Positions 1 through 12,700 of a stretch of DNA of 64,000 nt are shown here, in pieces. The stretch is from Oreocharis arfaki. Its lineage: Eukaryota; Chordata; Aves; Passeriformes; Paramythiidae. The DNA lies in assembly GCA_013398015.1 (NCBI GenBank), contig VZRR01012569.1:1-64000 (forward strand), read 5' to 3'. Below the pieces are notes generated by a model. It saw only the letters and a list, made by a program, of their open reading frames with translations, made no database searches and was not told the origin of the DNA. Position 1 is the stretch's first letter. Each line of letters starts with the position of its first letter. Made by a program: the position numbers and the translations under genes.

Positions 1-2995
1 CTTCTAGCTGGGAAGCAGGAAGCCCATGCTCCGGGAGCCTGACATCTCCTGTGACAGCAGGTGTAGGGTGACCAAGGCTCCTACCCTGCACCAGAGCTAC
101 CACCCAGCTCAGACTGGGAGCTCATGGGGATGGTGCCCTTGATGGCAGGAGCATCCTGTGAGACACTCGCTAACGCAGGAGCGGCTCAGAGCAGGATAAA
201 GGTCAAACCAACCTCCCCTGCGTCAGCCTCGCGGAGCAGCAGAGCTGGCAGAGGACACAGGAGCCTCCCGAGCCAGAACAAGCACAGAGCTAAAGCAGCC
301 GTGACACTCCCGGTTTATTTTCCAAGCCGAGGCCAGGCCTGCAGGGAGGGCAGGAAGCTTTTCACACAGCGCAGGAGCACTGCTCCTGCATCCCTAATCC
401 TGCCAAGGCAGCACAGGCTGCTCCCAGCAGCTCGCCTGTGCATTAATTGTAAAGGAAATCCTGCACCTACAGCATCCTCCCAAGAGTCAAAGCCTGAGGA
501 GCTGGTAAATCCTCTCCCTGATAAGAGAGGCAGATGCTTTCAATATTCCAGCATTCCAGACTTGTCTGGTGTGCGCCACATCACAAGAGCCAGGTGAGAC
601 AGGTAACAAGGGCAATGCTGGCGAGCAGCATCCAGCCCCTGCAGCACCTCCTGCGCAGTTGAACCCCTTCCTGCAAGTCCAAATAAATGTAATATGATGT
701 AATAACATTAATTAGCAGCATTAAATGTTCAGTGTATTCAAGGCACAACTCAGCCACTTGGCAGAGTGCAGCCCAAACTGCTTACTGTTCTCCCAGGGGA
801 AATAACCTCAGGGAGACTTCTGGGCTTAAATACCGTCAGGCAGCTGAAGGGAGAGAGGGAGGGAGAGAAGTTATTGTCCTCTCCAGGCATTCACAGAAAA
901 TTCAGGTGTCTTATCAGAGCAGAAGAAGCTGTAGGAAGGACAACTCCTTTGTCATGTGAACAATTTGAGGGCTAAATTGAAGCGAGACGTGAAGAAAAAG
1001 TAGGTGAGATGAAGGTTAATTTGGCAACCAGAGTGAGAACAGAGGGAGCTGGGGTATGGAAGAGTCTATTAATTCCCTGGGCAAGAGAGGCAGCCAGAGC
1101 CGGGCCATGGAGTAACCCCTCGCGCAGTACTGAAAGATAAATTGCAGGTTCTGCTGGTGGAATATTCTGTTTATTAAGTTCCAAAATAGGAGACAGTCGA
1201 GTGCCAAGTGCCTTAAGCCTCTCGGTGCCTGAGGACATATCAATCACTGGTGGGAGCAGTGTTCAGCAGCTCTGGTGTGACACCAGGCACCACAGAATGG
1301 GATCGACACACCACGTCCTCCCCTCCACACTGCCACGGAGACAGGGAAGGTGCCTGCTCCTCTAGCAATGGGCAGCAAAGACAGGTAAAGATCAGCAAGT
1401 TCCTTTAGGAGCAGAAGAATTCACCTTGATTCATAGATGTTGCAATTTCTGCTACCTGGCTTTTTCTCCTAATTGGGTTTTTCAGGGCAGTTGCAAGTCC
1501 CAACAGACCCACCAGCTGTGGGACAACATGAGCACAGATCAGCCATGCCACTCTCTCCTCCTATTCCCTTTCTTCCTAGGATCTCCAGGTGGAAGGATCT
1601 CTTTGTTCCCTTTGAAGGCAGAGGATTAACAAAGGCAAATGCAAAAGAGAAAAACAAAAACTCCTTTGTCTGAGGATGGATGACATCTTTTTATCTGTTT
1701 CTAATCTGGCTTCAACTTTCATTTCTTTAGGAGAGAAAAAAAATCCAAAGATTAAATTTTATGCCAAGGCAAGCTATAATAAGTGACAGAAACACTCCAT
1801 CTCCGGGTCCCTGCTAGCTCTGTGAAGTCAGAACATTCACAAGGAAGAAAGCAAAATATAGACAGACAAACACTTTCAATGGAGATTTAAAATAAAAACT
1901 CTCCTCATGTTCCAAATGCAAAAGCTACAGAAAAATATGTCGCTCCTCCAAGGAAATTTCATTATCTTGAAGTGAAATGCAATTTATCTTTGGAAGCCTT
2001 AAAAAAAAAATAGCAGGGAGGGGAACCTGCCACAAGAGTTTCACTTTATCACAGCATTTGGCTTGTTGCAGTCTGAGCCATGTTCCCATATCTGGAAGCA
2101 CACAAGGGGTGGGAAGTTTTTAAGGTGCAAGTCCATCCAAAGAAGGAGGGAGGAAGTAGAATGGTCCAGCCCACTCCATATCTGCTGCTTCGGAGTCCCA
2201 TTCAGATATTTTCCTACTGAAATCACCCATCAGAGTGCAAAAAGCTGGCTTAGATCAGGTGCTCACCTCATGCACAGGAAACTTGCCATTTTTTCCTGCT
2301 TTATCGTGATGAATTTCCAATTGTCACCTTGATCAATGGTCCCATGAACACTATCATAAGGATAATATGATTTTTCCCCCCAATCCTATAGCTCACAGGG
2401 TAATTACGTGGATGACTGCACTCAAGGGCAAGAGCATGTGTCCTGCACCCTTGCACAGAGCACACAAGTGACTGGTACTGCTGGCATCACCAGGGCAGTA
2501 ACAGCCTGTTCCTTTTTCCTAGGTAAAAGGAACAAAACCAGGAATATTCAAGGCCCCAACCCCACTAGTCACACATACAAGCCAGAGAATGTCTGCAGGC
2601 TTTGCAGCCTCCCTGCTGTATTGATCCTCAATCTCACAGACACAGGAGGTGAAGGCCAGAAGGACCTGCTGCACCCCCCTAACCTCCCTGCACACACCAA
2701 ACCTCACCCAGCAAGTTCTGCCTTGATCATTTCACTGCTTGCAAGGGAAACCTGCCTTCCAACCAGGTCTTTACCGAGCCACGGCTTTGATAGCTCAGGG
2801 ACACATTTGAGCTGCCCCAGCAGTGCCCCTGGGCTCCTTCGAGCAGGGATCACAGGCACCACAGGGCAATTGGCAATATCCAAGCAGCCCTTCTCACAGG
2901 CACTCCTGAGGGATCAGCCGCCAAGACCATGAGATGCCGCGTCCTCGCTCCCATCATGCACATCCTCCTGGTCAGGCAGGGGCTCACAATCATAG

Positions 2996-3374
2996 GAGGA
3001 GCAGCTGAGGGAGCTGGGGAGGCTTAGGCTGGAGAAGAGGAGGCTCAGGGAGGGACCTTCTCGCTCTCTACAGCTCAGCAGGGTGGAGCCAGGCTTTGCT
3101 CCTAGGGAAGAAAGCGACAGAACAAGAGGCAACAGCCTCAAGCTGTGCCAGGCGAGATTCAGGAGGAACATCAGGAGGAATTTCTTCACTGTAAGGGTGC
3201 TCAGGCATTGGAAAGGGCTGTGTGGGGAGGTGGTGGAGTCCCCATCCCTGGAGGTGTCCAAGGAAGGCCTAGACGTGGCACACAGAGCTCTGGGCTGGGT
3301 AACAGGGTGGGGATCCATCACAGCTTGGACTCGATGGTCTTGAAGGTGTTTTCCAACCTCAATGATTCTGTTAT
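2996..3374 (+). mobile_element. CR1 LINE, 3' fragment
   Basis: Typical avian CR1 sequence: GGAGAAGAGGAGGCTCAGGG, AATTTCTTCACTGTAAGG, CATCCCTGGAGGTGTCCAAG, GGACTCGATGGTCTTGAAGG and the TTTTCCAACCTCAATGATTC tail. 5'-truncated, with no open reverse transcriptase frame. Confidence 0.92.
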
Positions 3375-4549
3375 AAGCCTGACAGTGGCCTGCACATCCC
3401 TAGCTCTGTTCCATGCATCCCCATCCAGGGAGGGAAGAAAGACTGTTTTCTGACAGGAATGAGAACATAACTTCCAGGGATGTGATAAGTGCCCCAGCCT
3501 CAGCTCCCAGCCCTCCACAGCTCAGGATGTCCAGGCGCTCTGTAGAGCCACACACAAGTTCAATTCTTAAGGCAAGCTGCTGGAAGAGGGATAAAGGGAG
3601 TCCTCGCCAGGCTTGATTGGCAGGAGACATCAAGAACCCTTCGAGAGGGGATTTGAGGGAGTTTTGCATTTCAAACAGGGCAGGCAGGCAGAGGTTTACC
3701 CAGAGTGAAGAGGGAAGCATCGAGGCTGCCGTTTCATCAGTTAACATCTGGCAGCTGCAAAGCTCAGAGATAATTCTGCCTCCGTCCTCCAGAGAGTTCG
3801 GATCTGGGAGGGATGCCAGAGATGTGGCAACTGGGAGGGGATGAAATTCCTTCACAGAATCCAAAACAGGCAGTGAAACATCACAATATTCTTCCTCCCT
3901 TTAAGTAAGTGACTCTTTGATGCTGACTGAGCCTGTGGAAATGTTATTTCTTTTTGTCTAAGTGGAAGCGGGAGGAGAACAGAGAGGGTGATACAGGTGG
4001 GGGAAGAAGAAACACAGCAACAGCTCTTTTTTTACCAAAATCAGACCCTTTTGATCAAAACCTGCAAAGACTTTTGATCAGGTTCTCCATAAAAAGCTTT
4101 TAATTGTTACCTGTATTTCTATTTTTTAAAAGCCAATAAGGACATCAAATTATTTCCATTTACAAGTATCAGGTCACAGAAAATGAATAGGAAAATCTGG
4201 ATTTTTTTTTTTTTTAAAAAAAAAGGAAGATAAAAGAGATCTTTCAGACAAAACTTGAAACTTATTCAGAGGTAATTTTGAAAATTACCTGACATGTTAT
4301 AACAGCTTGTGTAAGACCATCATCTGTGACCAGATTATTTCATTGTGGGCAGAAGGACAATCCCCACCTGAGCAGCATCTCATGCTCTCCATCTCTCTGC
4401 CAGCTTTGCCCTTGGGGTGGCTGTAGCCAGCTGGGGACAGTGACAGTCCTCACCAGGAACAGGCAACACAGCAGCAAGGCAGCTCTTCAATTACAGAGGA
4501 AATTGTCCTGATGAAGCCTGAACACATATGCTGCCTCTCTGCAGGCGTT

Positions 4550-5060
4550 TCTTCCGTGTATGCCACGGTTCATCCCAATCCCCTTCCCAGGCTGCGCATC
4601 CCTGGCTCCAGGACGCGGACCCAGCAAGAGGCGGCACAGCAGGGCCGTCTCGCAGAGCTGCTCCACCCCCGAGCACAGCTTACCGGGACGGTCTGTCCCC
4701 GCTGCTGCGGCCTCAGCACCCCCCGAGATCCCCGAGCCTGAGCAGCAGCGGCCACCGCCGGCCATGGATCTGCATGGATCCCTCCGGCTGGGGAAAGGGC
4801 TCCTGGCTGGTACAAATACGGGAACACCCGGGCGAGGAGAGCTGCTCAAAGCGCCATCCAGGCCAGCCATTTCCTCTCCCCACTTACTCATCAACCAGGG
4901 CTGGGGCCAGACACCCCCTTTTGCTGCTGCCCGGGCTGGGGACCAGCACCCTGAGTCCTCTCGGGTCGCGCAGGTGGCCGAGGTTTTCCCCCACCAACCT
5001 CTGGAGGTCAGTAGCCGGCAGCACTGGGGCTCTGCACTGGCGGCTGCCGCTGGAAAGAAA
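4550..5060. other. Minor GC/CpG-rich patch
   Basis: Local enrichment of CG dinucleotides between AT-rich flanks. The frames on both strands are overlapping shadows of one another without a recognisable protein. No gene supported. Confidence 0.3.
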
Positions 5061-6644
5061 TAAAACCCGGGCCAGGAAAGCAATGGAACTCGGGGAAAGA
5101 CCCAGTGGCCTGGACACAAGATGCTCTCTCCACACCATAGGTGACCCCAAACATTTGCAGGGGTTGGCACACATCCTCCCTGCACTGCTCTCCTTCCCTG
5201 CAGGCACGCAGGAGTGCAGGGCCTTCCTCATTAATAGGAAATGATTAATTTCCAAAGCCTGCTTCACCCATTTACTATCTTTGGGTCTCGTGCCAGTTTG
5301 TCCACAAATGAGCCCCGTTCTGGGAACAGGAATGAATCCCCATTTCACTTTGCCAACTTCCAATGTCATTTGCTCATTTCATGTCTGAAGGACACTACGG
5401 CAAACCCCTTACAGCTAAGTCATTACTGATTTTACAGAGGTTACAAGTTGCTGGTAACATAAAAAAACTCTTGGTAAATTTATTACATAGAATCTGACAT
5501 TGTCCTGCATAAATCTCCATGTTCCTGGTGAATAACGGATTTCTAGACTGTGAGAGACACCAACAAGAACTTAGGCAAGTGAATTGGAAATAAGGAAGGA
5601 AGAACATCCACACGCCCCTGTGCAGAGCAGGAAAGGGAGTCCTTACCTTCACCTGGTCCAAAAAGGTAAAAACCAAAAGAGGAAAGCAGGAAAAATCCTC
5701 CTGCTTTCCCCAGCCAGGCAGGGAAAGGCAGCAGCTCTGTCAGAACGAGGTGGACACCTCTTCCCAGGGACATGTTTCCTTGAACATCACCAGGAAATCA
5801 CAGCTCTGCTGTGTGCCAGAAGCCAAATATTGATCTAAAAGGTGAATTTTCCCCTCAAATGAGGCTGTGTCTCCTGGCTGGTCTACAGCTCACTCATAGT
5901 TAGCTAGAAACAAGCATTCTTGCCCACTGGAAAAGAGCTCCCATTACTGTTTCCATGCTACTCTCCAGGAAAGCAAAAGCCCAACGTTCAGTGAGGATCA
6001 TTGATCTCTTTATTTTTAGATGACATTCCCAGGTGTGTTCTCAGAGCTCCAGGCTCACAGCACAAGCACAGACAAGTGGACAGGTCCATTGTGCACCAAT
6101 ACAAGATCACTCCCCAAAATGGATGGAAGCACACGGCCGGTAACAAGCCTGGAATTGTGGTGGCCAAAGAGGACAAACTGAGGATACCTGGCAGCAGACA
6201 TCTCCCATCAAGGATGGACTATGATATCCCAAGAGCTCGCTGACAGCTCAGCCGCATCACTCAGGCTCAGGGCAGAGGAGCAGATAGCCAGCTCCAGCCA
6301 CTGCTCTGGTGGAAGGAACAAAAGACTCCTACTTTGCCAGAGAGGACAACGAGCACCACCTCAGCTACTCAGAACCTCCTGCAGTACACCTGGGCCCCTC
6401 TTTATCCTGCAGCCACATGGCAGCTGAGACTCATTTCTTCCTAGCAGGGCTCCTTTGTAGCTGGAGAGCCCTGCTGGGGAGCACCCACAGGCAGTGGGCA
6501 CCACCTCTCCCTATTGTCCTACCTCCAGCTCTTCCTCACAAGCTGACAGCTCTCAGACACCAGGTGAAAGGTCTCCTCCTGCTGCATCAAGAGGAGCTCC
6601 TCAGCTTTCTGAGCTGAGAAAGATCTTCCATAATCAGGAGGAGG

Positions 6645-6785
6645 GGAGGTTGTGGCTGCCCCATCCCTGGAAGTGTTCGAGGACAAGTTGGACAGGGCTT
6701 GAAGCAACCTGATCTAGGGGAGGGTGTCCCTGCCCATGATCTGAGATGATTTTCAAGGTCCTTCCCAATCCAAACCATCCACTGA
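6645..6785 (+). mobile_element. CR1 LINE, 3' end fragment
   Basis: Contains CCATCCCTGGAAGTGTTCGA, TTGAAGCAACCTGATCTAGG, GTGTCCCTGCCCATG and TCCTTCCCAATCCAAACCAT. Diverged and 5'-truncated. Confidence 0.88.
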
Positions 6786-9700
6786 GTCTCTGATTGGGTT
6801 GGGTTGATGGATCACGACATGCTCCCAATCCAAACTGCTTCACACTGTGGCTACGGCCAGGCAGCCACAGGGCTGCTGCCACCACCTTCACTGTCCCCAT
6901 CCATCAGCATCTCCTTCAAACCAGCAACTTCCACTCTCCCACAGTATTGCTCCCGCTGTCCCTCCAGGAACTTCAAGCGTATCCTGGTGACATAATGCTA
7001 CACCCCCTTCCCCTCCCTGCCCTTTCGTTTCTTTCATCAAAGTTTCTTTTCATCTCCCACCTCCTTGCTCTGGGGTGTTTTGTTCACCTCTCACCACTTG
7101 CAGAGCCGAGCCGCTGTGCTGGGAAGGGCTCTGCACCCAGTGTGGAGGTGGCAGCCCTCCCAGGGGGAGCAAACCCAGCATCAGAGGCCCCCCCTGAGCC
7201 TCACAAGCTCCCTACAAAACCCACAGAGTTACAACAGAGATCCGTGGGATGAGGTGCACATCTTTGTCTATCAGACAAGCACATCCCCAGAAAATGGACA
7301 TATACAATGAAGTGTGTTTAACACGGGCTCAAAACACAGTGTTCAATCTGTGGGAGTCTCCGCACCCATGGGCGTGCTCGGGTCATGCCAGCACAGAGAG
7401 CAGTGATCCTGAGGGCTAAAGGAAGAAACAGGGAGGGAGATCCCCGGGCTGGATGGGCAGACACAGCTGGAGGCACAAAGGTTATCTCCGGATTGCAGGA
7501 GCAATGCTCCCACCGGCAGGGTGTGGAGAGGGTACAATGCAAGAGCAAGACCTGGGAGAGGGAGAAGAGATAAACCTCAGCAAAGCAGCAAGTTTCAGCC
7601 TCTTTGGCAACAACAAAATCATGCCTTCGTTTCAGATTAGCTGATTTTTGTGTGCATTTGGTTTGTTCGAAGGTCGGTACAACCATGCAGTTTGTGTGTG
7701 TGTGTTTAAAGCAGAATACTGACCCCTTTTGAGGCTATTCAGAGTTACATTTAGCTCAATCTCTTCATTTCTCTCAAAATAATTTGGAAAAATCTTGCAG
7801 AGCATGGCCAAGCCCCTTCGGAGGGATAAAACACAGGGTTTGCCTCAGTTTTGCTGCTCCAGCCCAGGTGTCTGGTGGCTGGGGGCTGCAGCACAAGCCA
7901 GACTGAACTGGGGGTGCTGGGACAAAAATACACTTCTTCCCCATTTGCGCTGGATGTTGTCATTTTGCCAGACTCCAAGCCCCCACAGGTGGTTGCAAAT
8001 CATCCATCAAAGAAAGAAAAAATCCTTTGCTCCCCCCCTCAGCACCGGTGACCAGGCCAACACATGCCAGAGCCTGGGAATGAGGATGATGCCACTGCTT
8101 CAAGGCCAGACAGCACCTCGAGGCTGACACACTCCACCCGTACCTGTACCTGCAATTTTACAAACTTCATAAATGTAAGTATCAAATAATCTATTTACTT
8201 TTTTTCTAAAAAAAAAAATAACCAGAAGTTGAGAGGCATGGCACAGCAGACAACCTTAGCTGTGAGGCACTGATTTTGCTATGATATATTACATCCGAAT
8301 CTGCCGGTGCGATGAGCAGAACGTACCAATTTGGGTAATTGGTGAGGGCCTGAGAGCACGCACGCACTGCTGATCTGCCCTAAATGTATATTTACAGTGC
8401 AGGTTGTTTGCATTTCTGATGATCTGCGACGCCAGAAGTTAATCAGCTCCTCCAGTGCACGCAATCAGCTCCGCGGCGTTCTCCTCTCTGGTGTGGGGGA
8501 AGCCGCTCAGACTGTGATTTTAGAGCTGCCAAACACCATTAAACTGTTAGATGGAGCAGGGGGAGGATGCTGCCAGGACCGGGCACTGCCCAGGTACTCA
8601 CTTGGTTGGGCCAGAAGACACCTGGGTGACGCAGAGAAACGTGGGAACAACACTGGGACCTGGCGCTGACCAACACTCCTGACGGGCCTGCACTAACACC
8701 TTGAGGCCGGTTTCAATTTAAGCCTGAGTGCTGGCTCAACTCTTCCCACTGGATGTTAGCATTCCCATTTCCTCACCTGAAATCCACTTGAGTAATCAAC
8801 TGTAAAGCTAATGACTGGGGCACCAAATCAGCAAAGTACTTGAGCACATGCTGAAGTCCCATTGAAAGAAATTAGACCTAAGCAGATGCTTTGCTCCAAG
8901 GTGAGGGGGCTTTCTGTAAAAAGTCACAAGGAGGATGTTCAAAACAGGTGTAACAGCCTATGGAAGCAAACCATTCCCACTCGAGTGGCTTCCAATCATC
9001 CTGCTCAGCACTCACAACGACCTGTCGGGAGCATGGGAAACCTAGAGCTATAGACCTGACTTTATTTTGTTGGCAGCCAAACCTGAGTAGGCTTCAGAGG
9101 ACAGTCCTGGAACGTGCAGGCGGCTCCCATGTCCCAAGACCAGGAGAGCACCTTCTGGGATGCCCTGAGGTGGCAGCTGGGGCATGGATGAAGGGCACAG
9201 CACCCACGGGCACCCCAGGCAGGGCCAACGCAGCCAGTATCTCCACACTGGGATCACCCAGCAGCCGCAGGCAGGCCCTTCCCAGCCCTGCTCCCTGCAA
9301 TGAGATCCAGCGCTGCTGAGCAGCAGGCGGGCAGGGTTACAGCCTGGGGACCCTGAAAGGAGCCCCCTCCCACCAGCAGCACTGCCCCAGCTTTTCCGAG
9401 GAAGGACTGGGTGTGCACATTCCCCCCGCGGCCACGGTCCTGCCCTGGCTGTCCCCTCACGCCTGTTCCCCAGCGGGTTCACAGAAATCCCACATCTCAC
9501 CCCCCGGGCACCTCCTGGTCACGCTCCAAGTGACAGGAAGAGCAAAGATCAAGTTTCCCTGCACACCGGAGAACAGGAATGATGTTTGGTCCTGCCAAGG
9601 ACGGCACCTCGCTCTGGCAGGTTGTGCAGATAACCACCTGGCACGGTGAAGTGGAGCTGTAACTTGCCTTAAGTGTGGGATTTTACAGCCCCACACAGTG

Positions 9701-12700
9701 TTAATATGTGTGTATCGATATGCACATACATCCATAACCACTGTGTTCCAAGGAGACACTTTCCCTGGAAGTTTTCCAGCAGCTGGATATCTTTATTACG
9801 GTGAGTTACTTAGGTCAAAGCCCTAACTTGCGTAAACTGGCACAGCTCTGCTGAAATCAATACCCCTACACCAGCTTCTGCTATTTGATGAGGTGGCCCA
9901 GGATCTCTGTATTGGTTTTACTGTCTTCCTTCATCATCTGCCCAGTTCCCATCTCTTGTATTTTTTCAGCTGATTTTAGTTTTGCTCGTGGAGTCCTGGG
10001 TAAAGGCTGCGAGCAAAGAGCAGAGCACAAGAGCTTCACTTGTAAGTGAGCAGTCCAGTTGCGTTCACCATCTCAGGGAGGATTTTCCCTCTGGTCTCCC
10101 AGCACTTGGCGATTACTCCTTGGATTCTGGAGATCCCCGTATCTGACATTTCCCCGTAATCCCTCTTGGTGTCCAGCTCAAGGCTTGAGCACAAGACCAA
10201 GCTGAGACAGGGAGTACTACGAGGCATTCATGCTCTCCTATGTTCACCCAGGATGCAAAGACACCTGTAAAAACAAGGAAGAAGTCTTTTCTTACAACAA
10301 CCTCTTGCAGAAAGTCAAAAGCAAAGTCACAGACATCTTTCACTGCAGCAGGAGGGTAAAAGAGAAGGCCCTGCTCGGCCTCTGCAGGGGGAGTGAACCA
10401 GTTTACGTGCTAATCCCAGTGTGAGCAACCAGAGCTGGCACCAGCCAGAGCGTCTTGTCTGACTTCAGCACTTGGCAGGGAGGGACGGATGAACAAAAAT
10501 ATGTAGCGCAGACTTTGGCTGCCCAAAGCCATGGGTCGTTTGCTGTCAGCAAACAGAGCCAAATGGAAAAATAAATACAGAGAACATCTTGAATTTGGAG
10601 GGCAGTTCCTGCATGGCTCAGCAAGGCCCTTGCCCAGGCTTTTCAGTGCACACAGCACATCTGATGGTGTGGCCAAAGGCAGGGCAAAGCTGCCATCCCT
10701 CCCCCAGCTCACATGTGCCCATGCAATGCTTCCAAGCTCAGGGGTTTGTTATTTCTGGGGAAAAAAACCATAATCCTGAGGCCAGAGCAGAGAAGGAATG
10801 AGTGCAAAGAAGGGATTTTGGCAAGAGGGCACTGGAGGATGATGCTGTGAAAGGGTTATATTCCAGGGAAGGCAGCCCGATGCTCCCATGGGACGGGCAG
10901 TGCTGTCCATGTTGACAGCCTGGATCCAGTGTCTGTCCCCACAGATGCCTTTGGAAGCACCACCTGTACATGTGCAACATCCCAGCGCTCCATGCCAGTG
11001 TGACAGGGCTGGCACGGGGAGGAAGCGAGGATGGGATGCGAGGCAGCAGGCACATCTAAATAAGGCCACAGAGGTAAGGGCAGGATCACTTTAAACAGTT
11101 AAAGGTCCATTTTAATAGATACCTCAAAGGGGAAAACATTCCTGATAGAAAGGAGCAAATCAGGTACCTTTTTCTTCCAAGGCCAGTTTTCACAGCCAGC
11201 CTCCCTGAGGAAATGAGGCACATTTGCATCCAGCCCCACTCCCTACCCCACAATTTTAGAATGTGTTGGTTCATTTTAGCCAGGTCAGAGTGGGGGGGGA
11301 TGTCTGAGGGAATTTCTGCTCCTACACTTCGCGGGTTTCTCCACACTTCCACATTTTTTTGAGAATCATGGCACCACTTGCTCAAACACATGTAATATCC
11401 TCTCAGCAAAAATACCCAGCCAAGTTCAGACTCGTATTTCAAACTGTCCCACTAGGCTTGTCCAACTTGAACATCATGGATCTACAAGCTCTTAGCAGGG
11501 GTTTACCCCACCTTCCCCTCAGAAAATCATTATAATTAGCATTCCTGGGGCCAGATCACACAGCTATCTGCTGGAAAAAATCAAGGCAGAAGGTGGTGGT
11601 GCCTTGGTGCACTGGGCACCTCGTCCAGATCCATCTTTATGAGTCTGGGCTTTGCATGGGGGTACATTCAGTGCTGCTTAAGCGGATTGGCTCAAGGACA
11701 GCAAATTAAACAAGGCCAAGCAAATCAGCTCTGGAGAGCTTCACATCCTCATGTCCTTCTGAAGTGATTGTGAGCCAGGCCGTTTTGTCATGTGCTCACA
11801 AGGGAAAACGTCATATATCATTTTGCACACCATGACGTGTCCCCAACCCTTCCCAAGTGTTTGCTGGCAAACCATGGCACTGGGTGCAGCTGCTCCAAAA
11901 CCATCAGGGAGAACTTTCCTCTTTCCAAAAGGACGGTGCAGAGGATGGAAGGGTTTCTATCTCCTCCTGGGGCCAGTGGGAGTTTGGTTTCACCTGCAGA
12001 TTCCAGCAGTTTGCATTCCGGGAGTGAAGAAGGTGAGTGTGCCTGAGGGGAGCGATACCAGGTGAAACCCCTGTGGGTCACTGAACAGAACCACTGCAGA
12101 AATCACTTCAGGATTTGGCTTTTCCTGGTCTGTTCTGAATCCCAGTTGGATTTGGGCTGGAGGGGCAGCAGCTTAGGCCAGCTCCTGTTGCAGTCCCCCA
12201 GCAGAGGAGAATAAATAATTAAACACAGGCCAGGTGAGGAGTAGTGGGTCTTGAAGGCAGCTGCAATATTTCCATTTTTAAAGGCAGGAGGGCGGGAGCT
12301 GGAAGCTAAGTGCCAATTCATATCCCTTTCTGCACAACAGCTTTCCAAGGTAAATTATTAGGGATGAGCTGGTCATTGCCATTTACATTTCCCATGATCA
12401 ATGGCACATTCCAGCTGCCCCAGGGATAGGGGAAACAGCCCAGGAAAGCTCTGAGAACACACACACGACGAGTCCACCAGTAGTGAGCGAGTGGAAGGGA
12501 TTCTTCCAACAGAGCTGGAAGGAGCTGCTACCCCACCACAGCACCTCTTGGGAGCCTTCAGCTGAAACCAGCTCTGAGACTCTGAGCTCGCTCCACTGTG
12601 GCAGTGGATTTGCTCCAGCCCGAGTAAGGCAGCCCCAGGGCTGGCTACCTACAAGCTGGGCTGGCCCTGGGAGCCCTCGGAGCCATGGAGCCCTGACGGT

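Noticed and set aside
4487..5244. Overlapping frames of 232 and 238 codons on opposite strands
   Set aside because: Mutual shadows in GC-rich DNA with no domain, no splice context and no codon signal.
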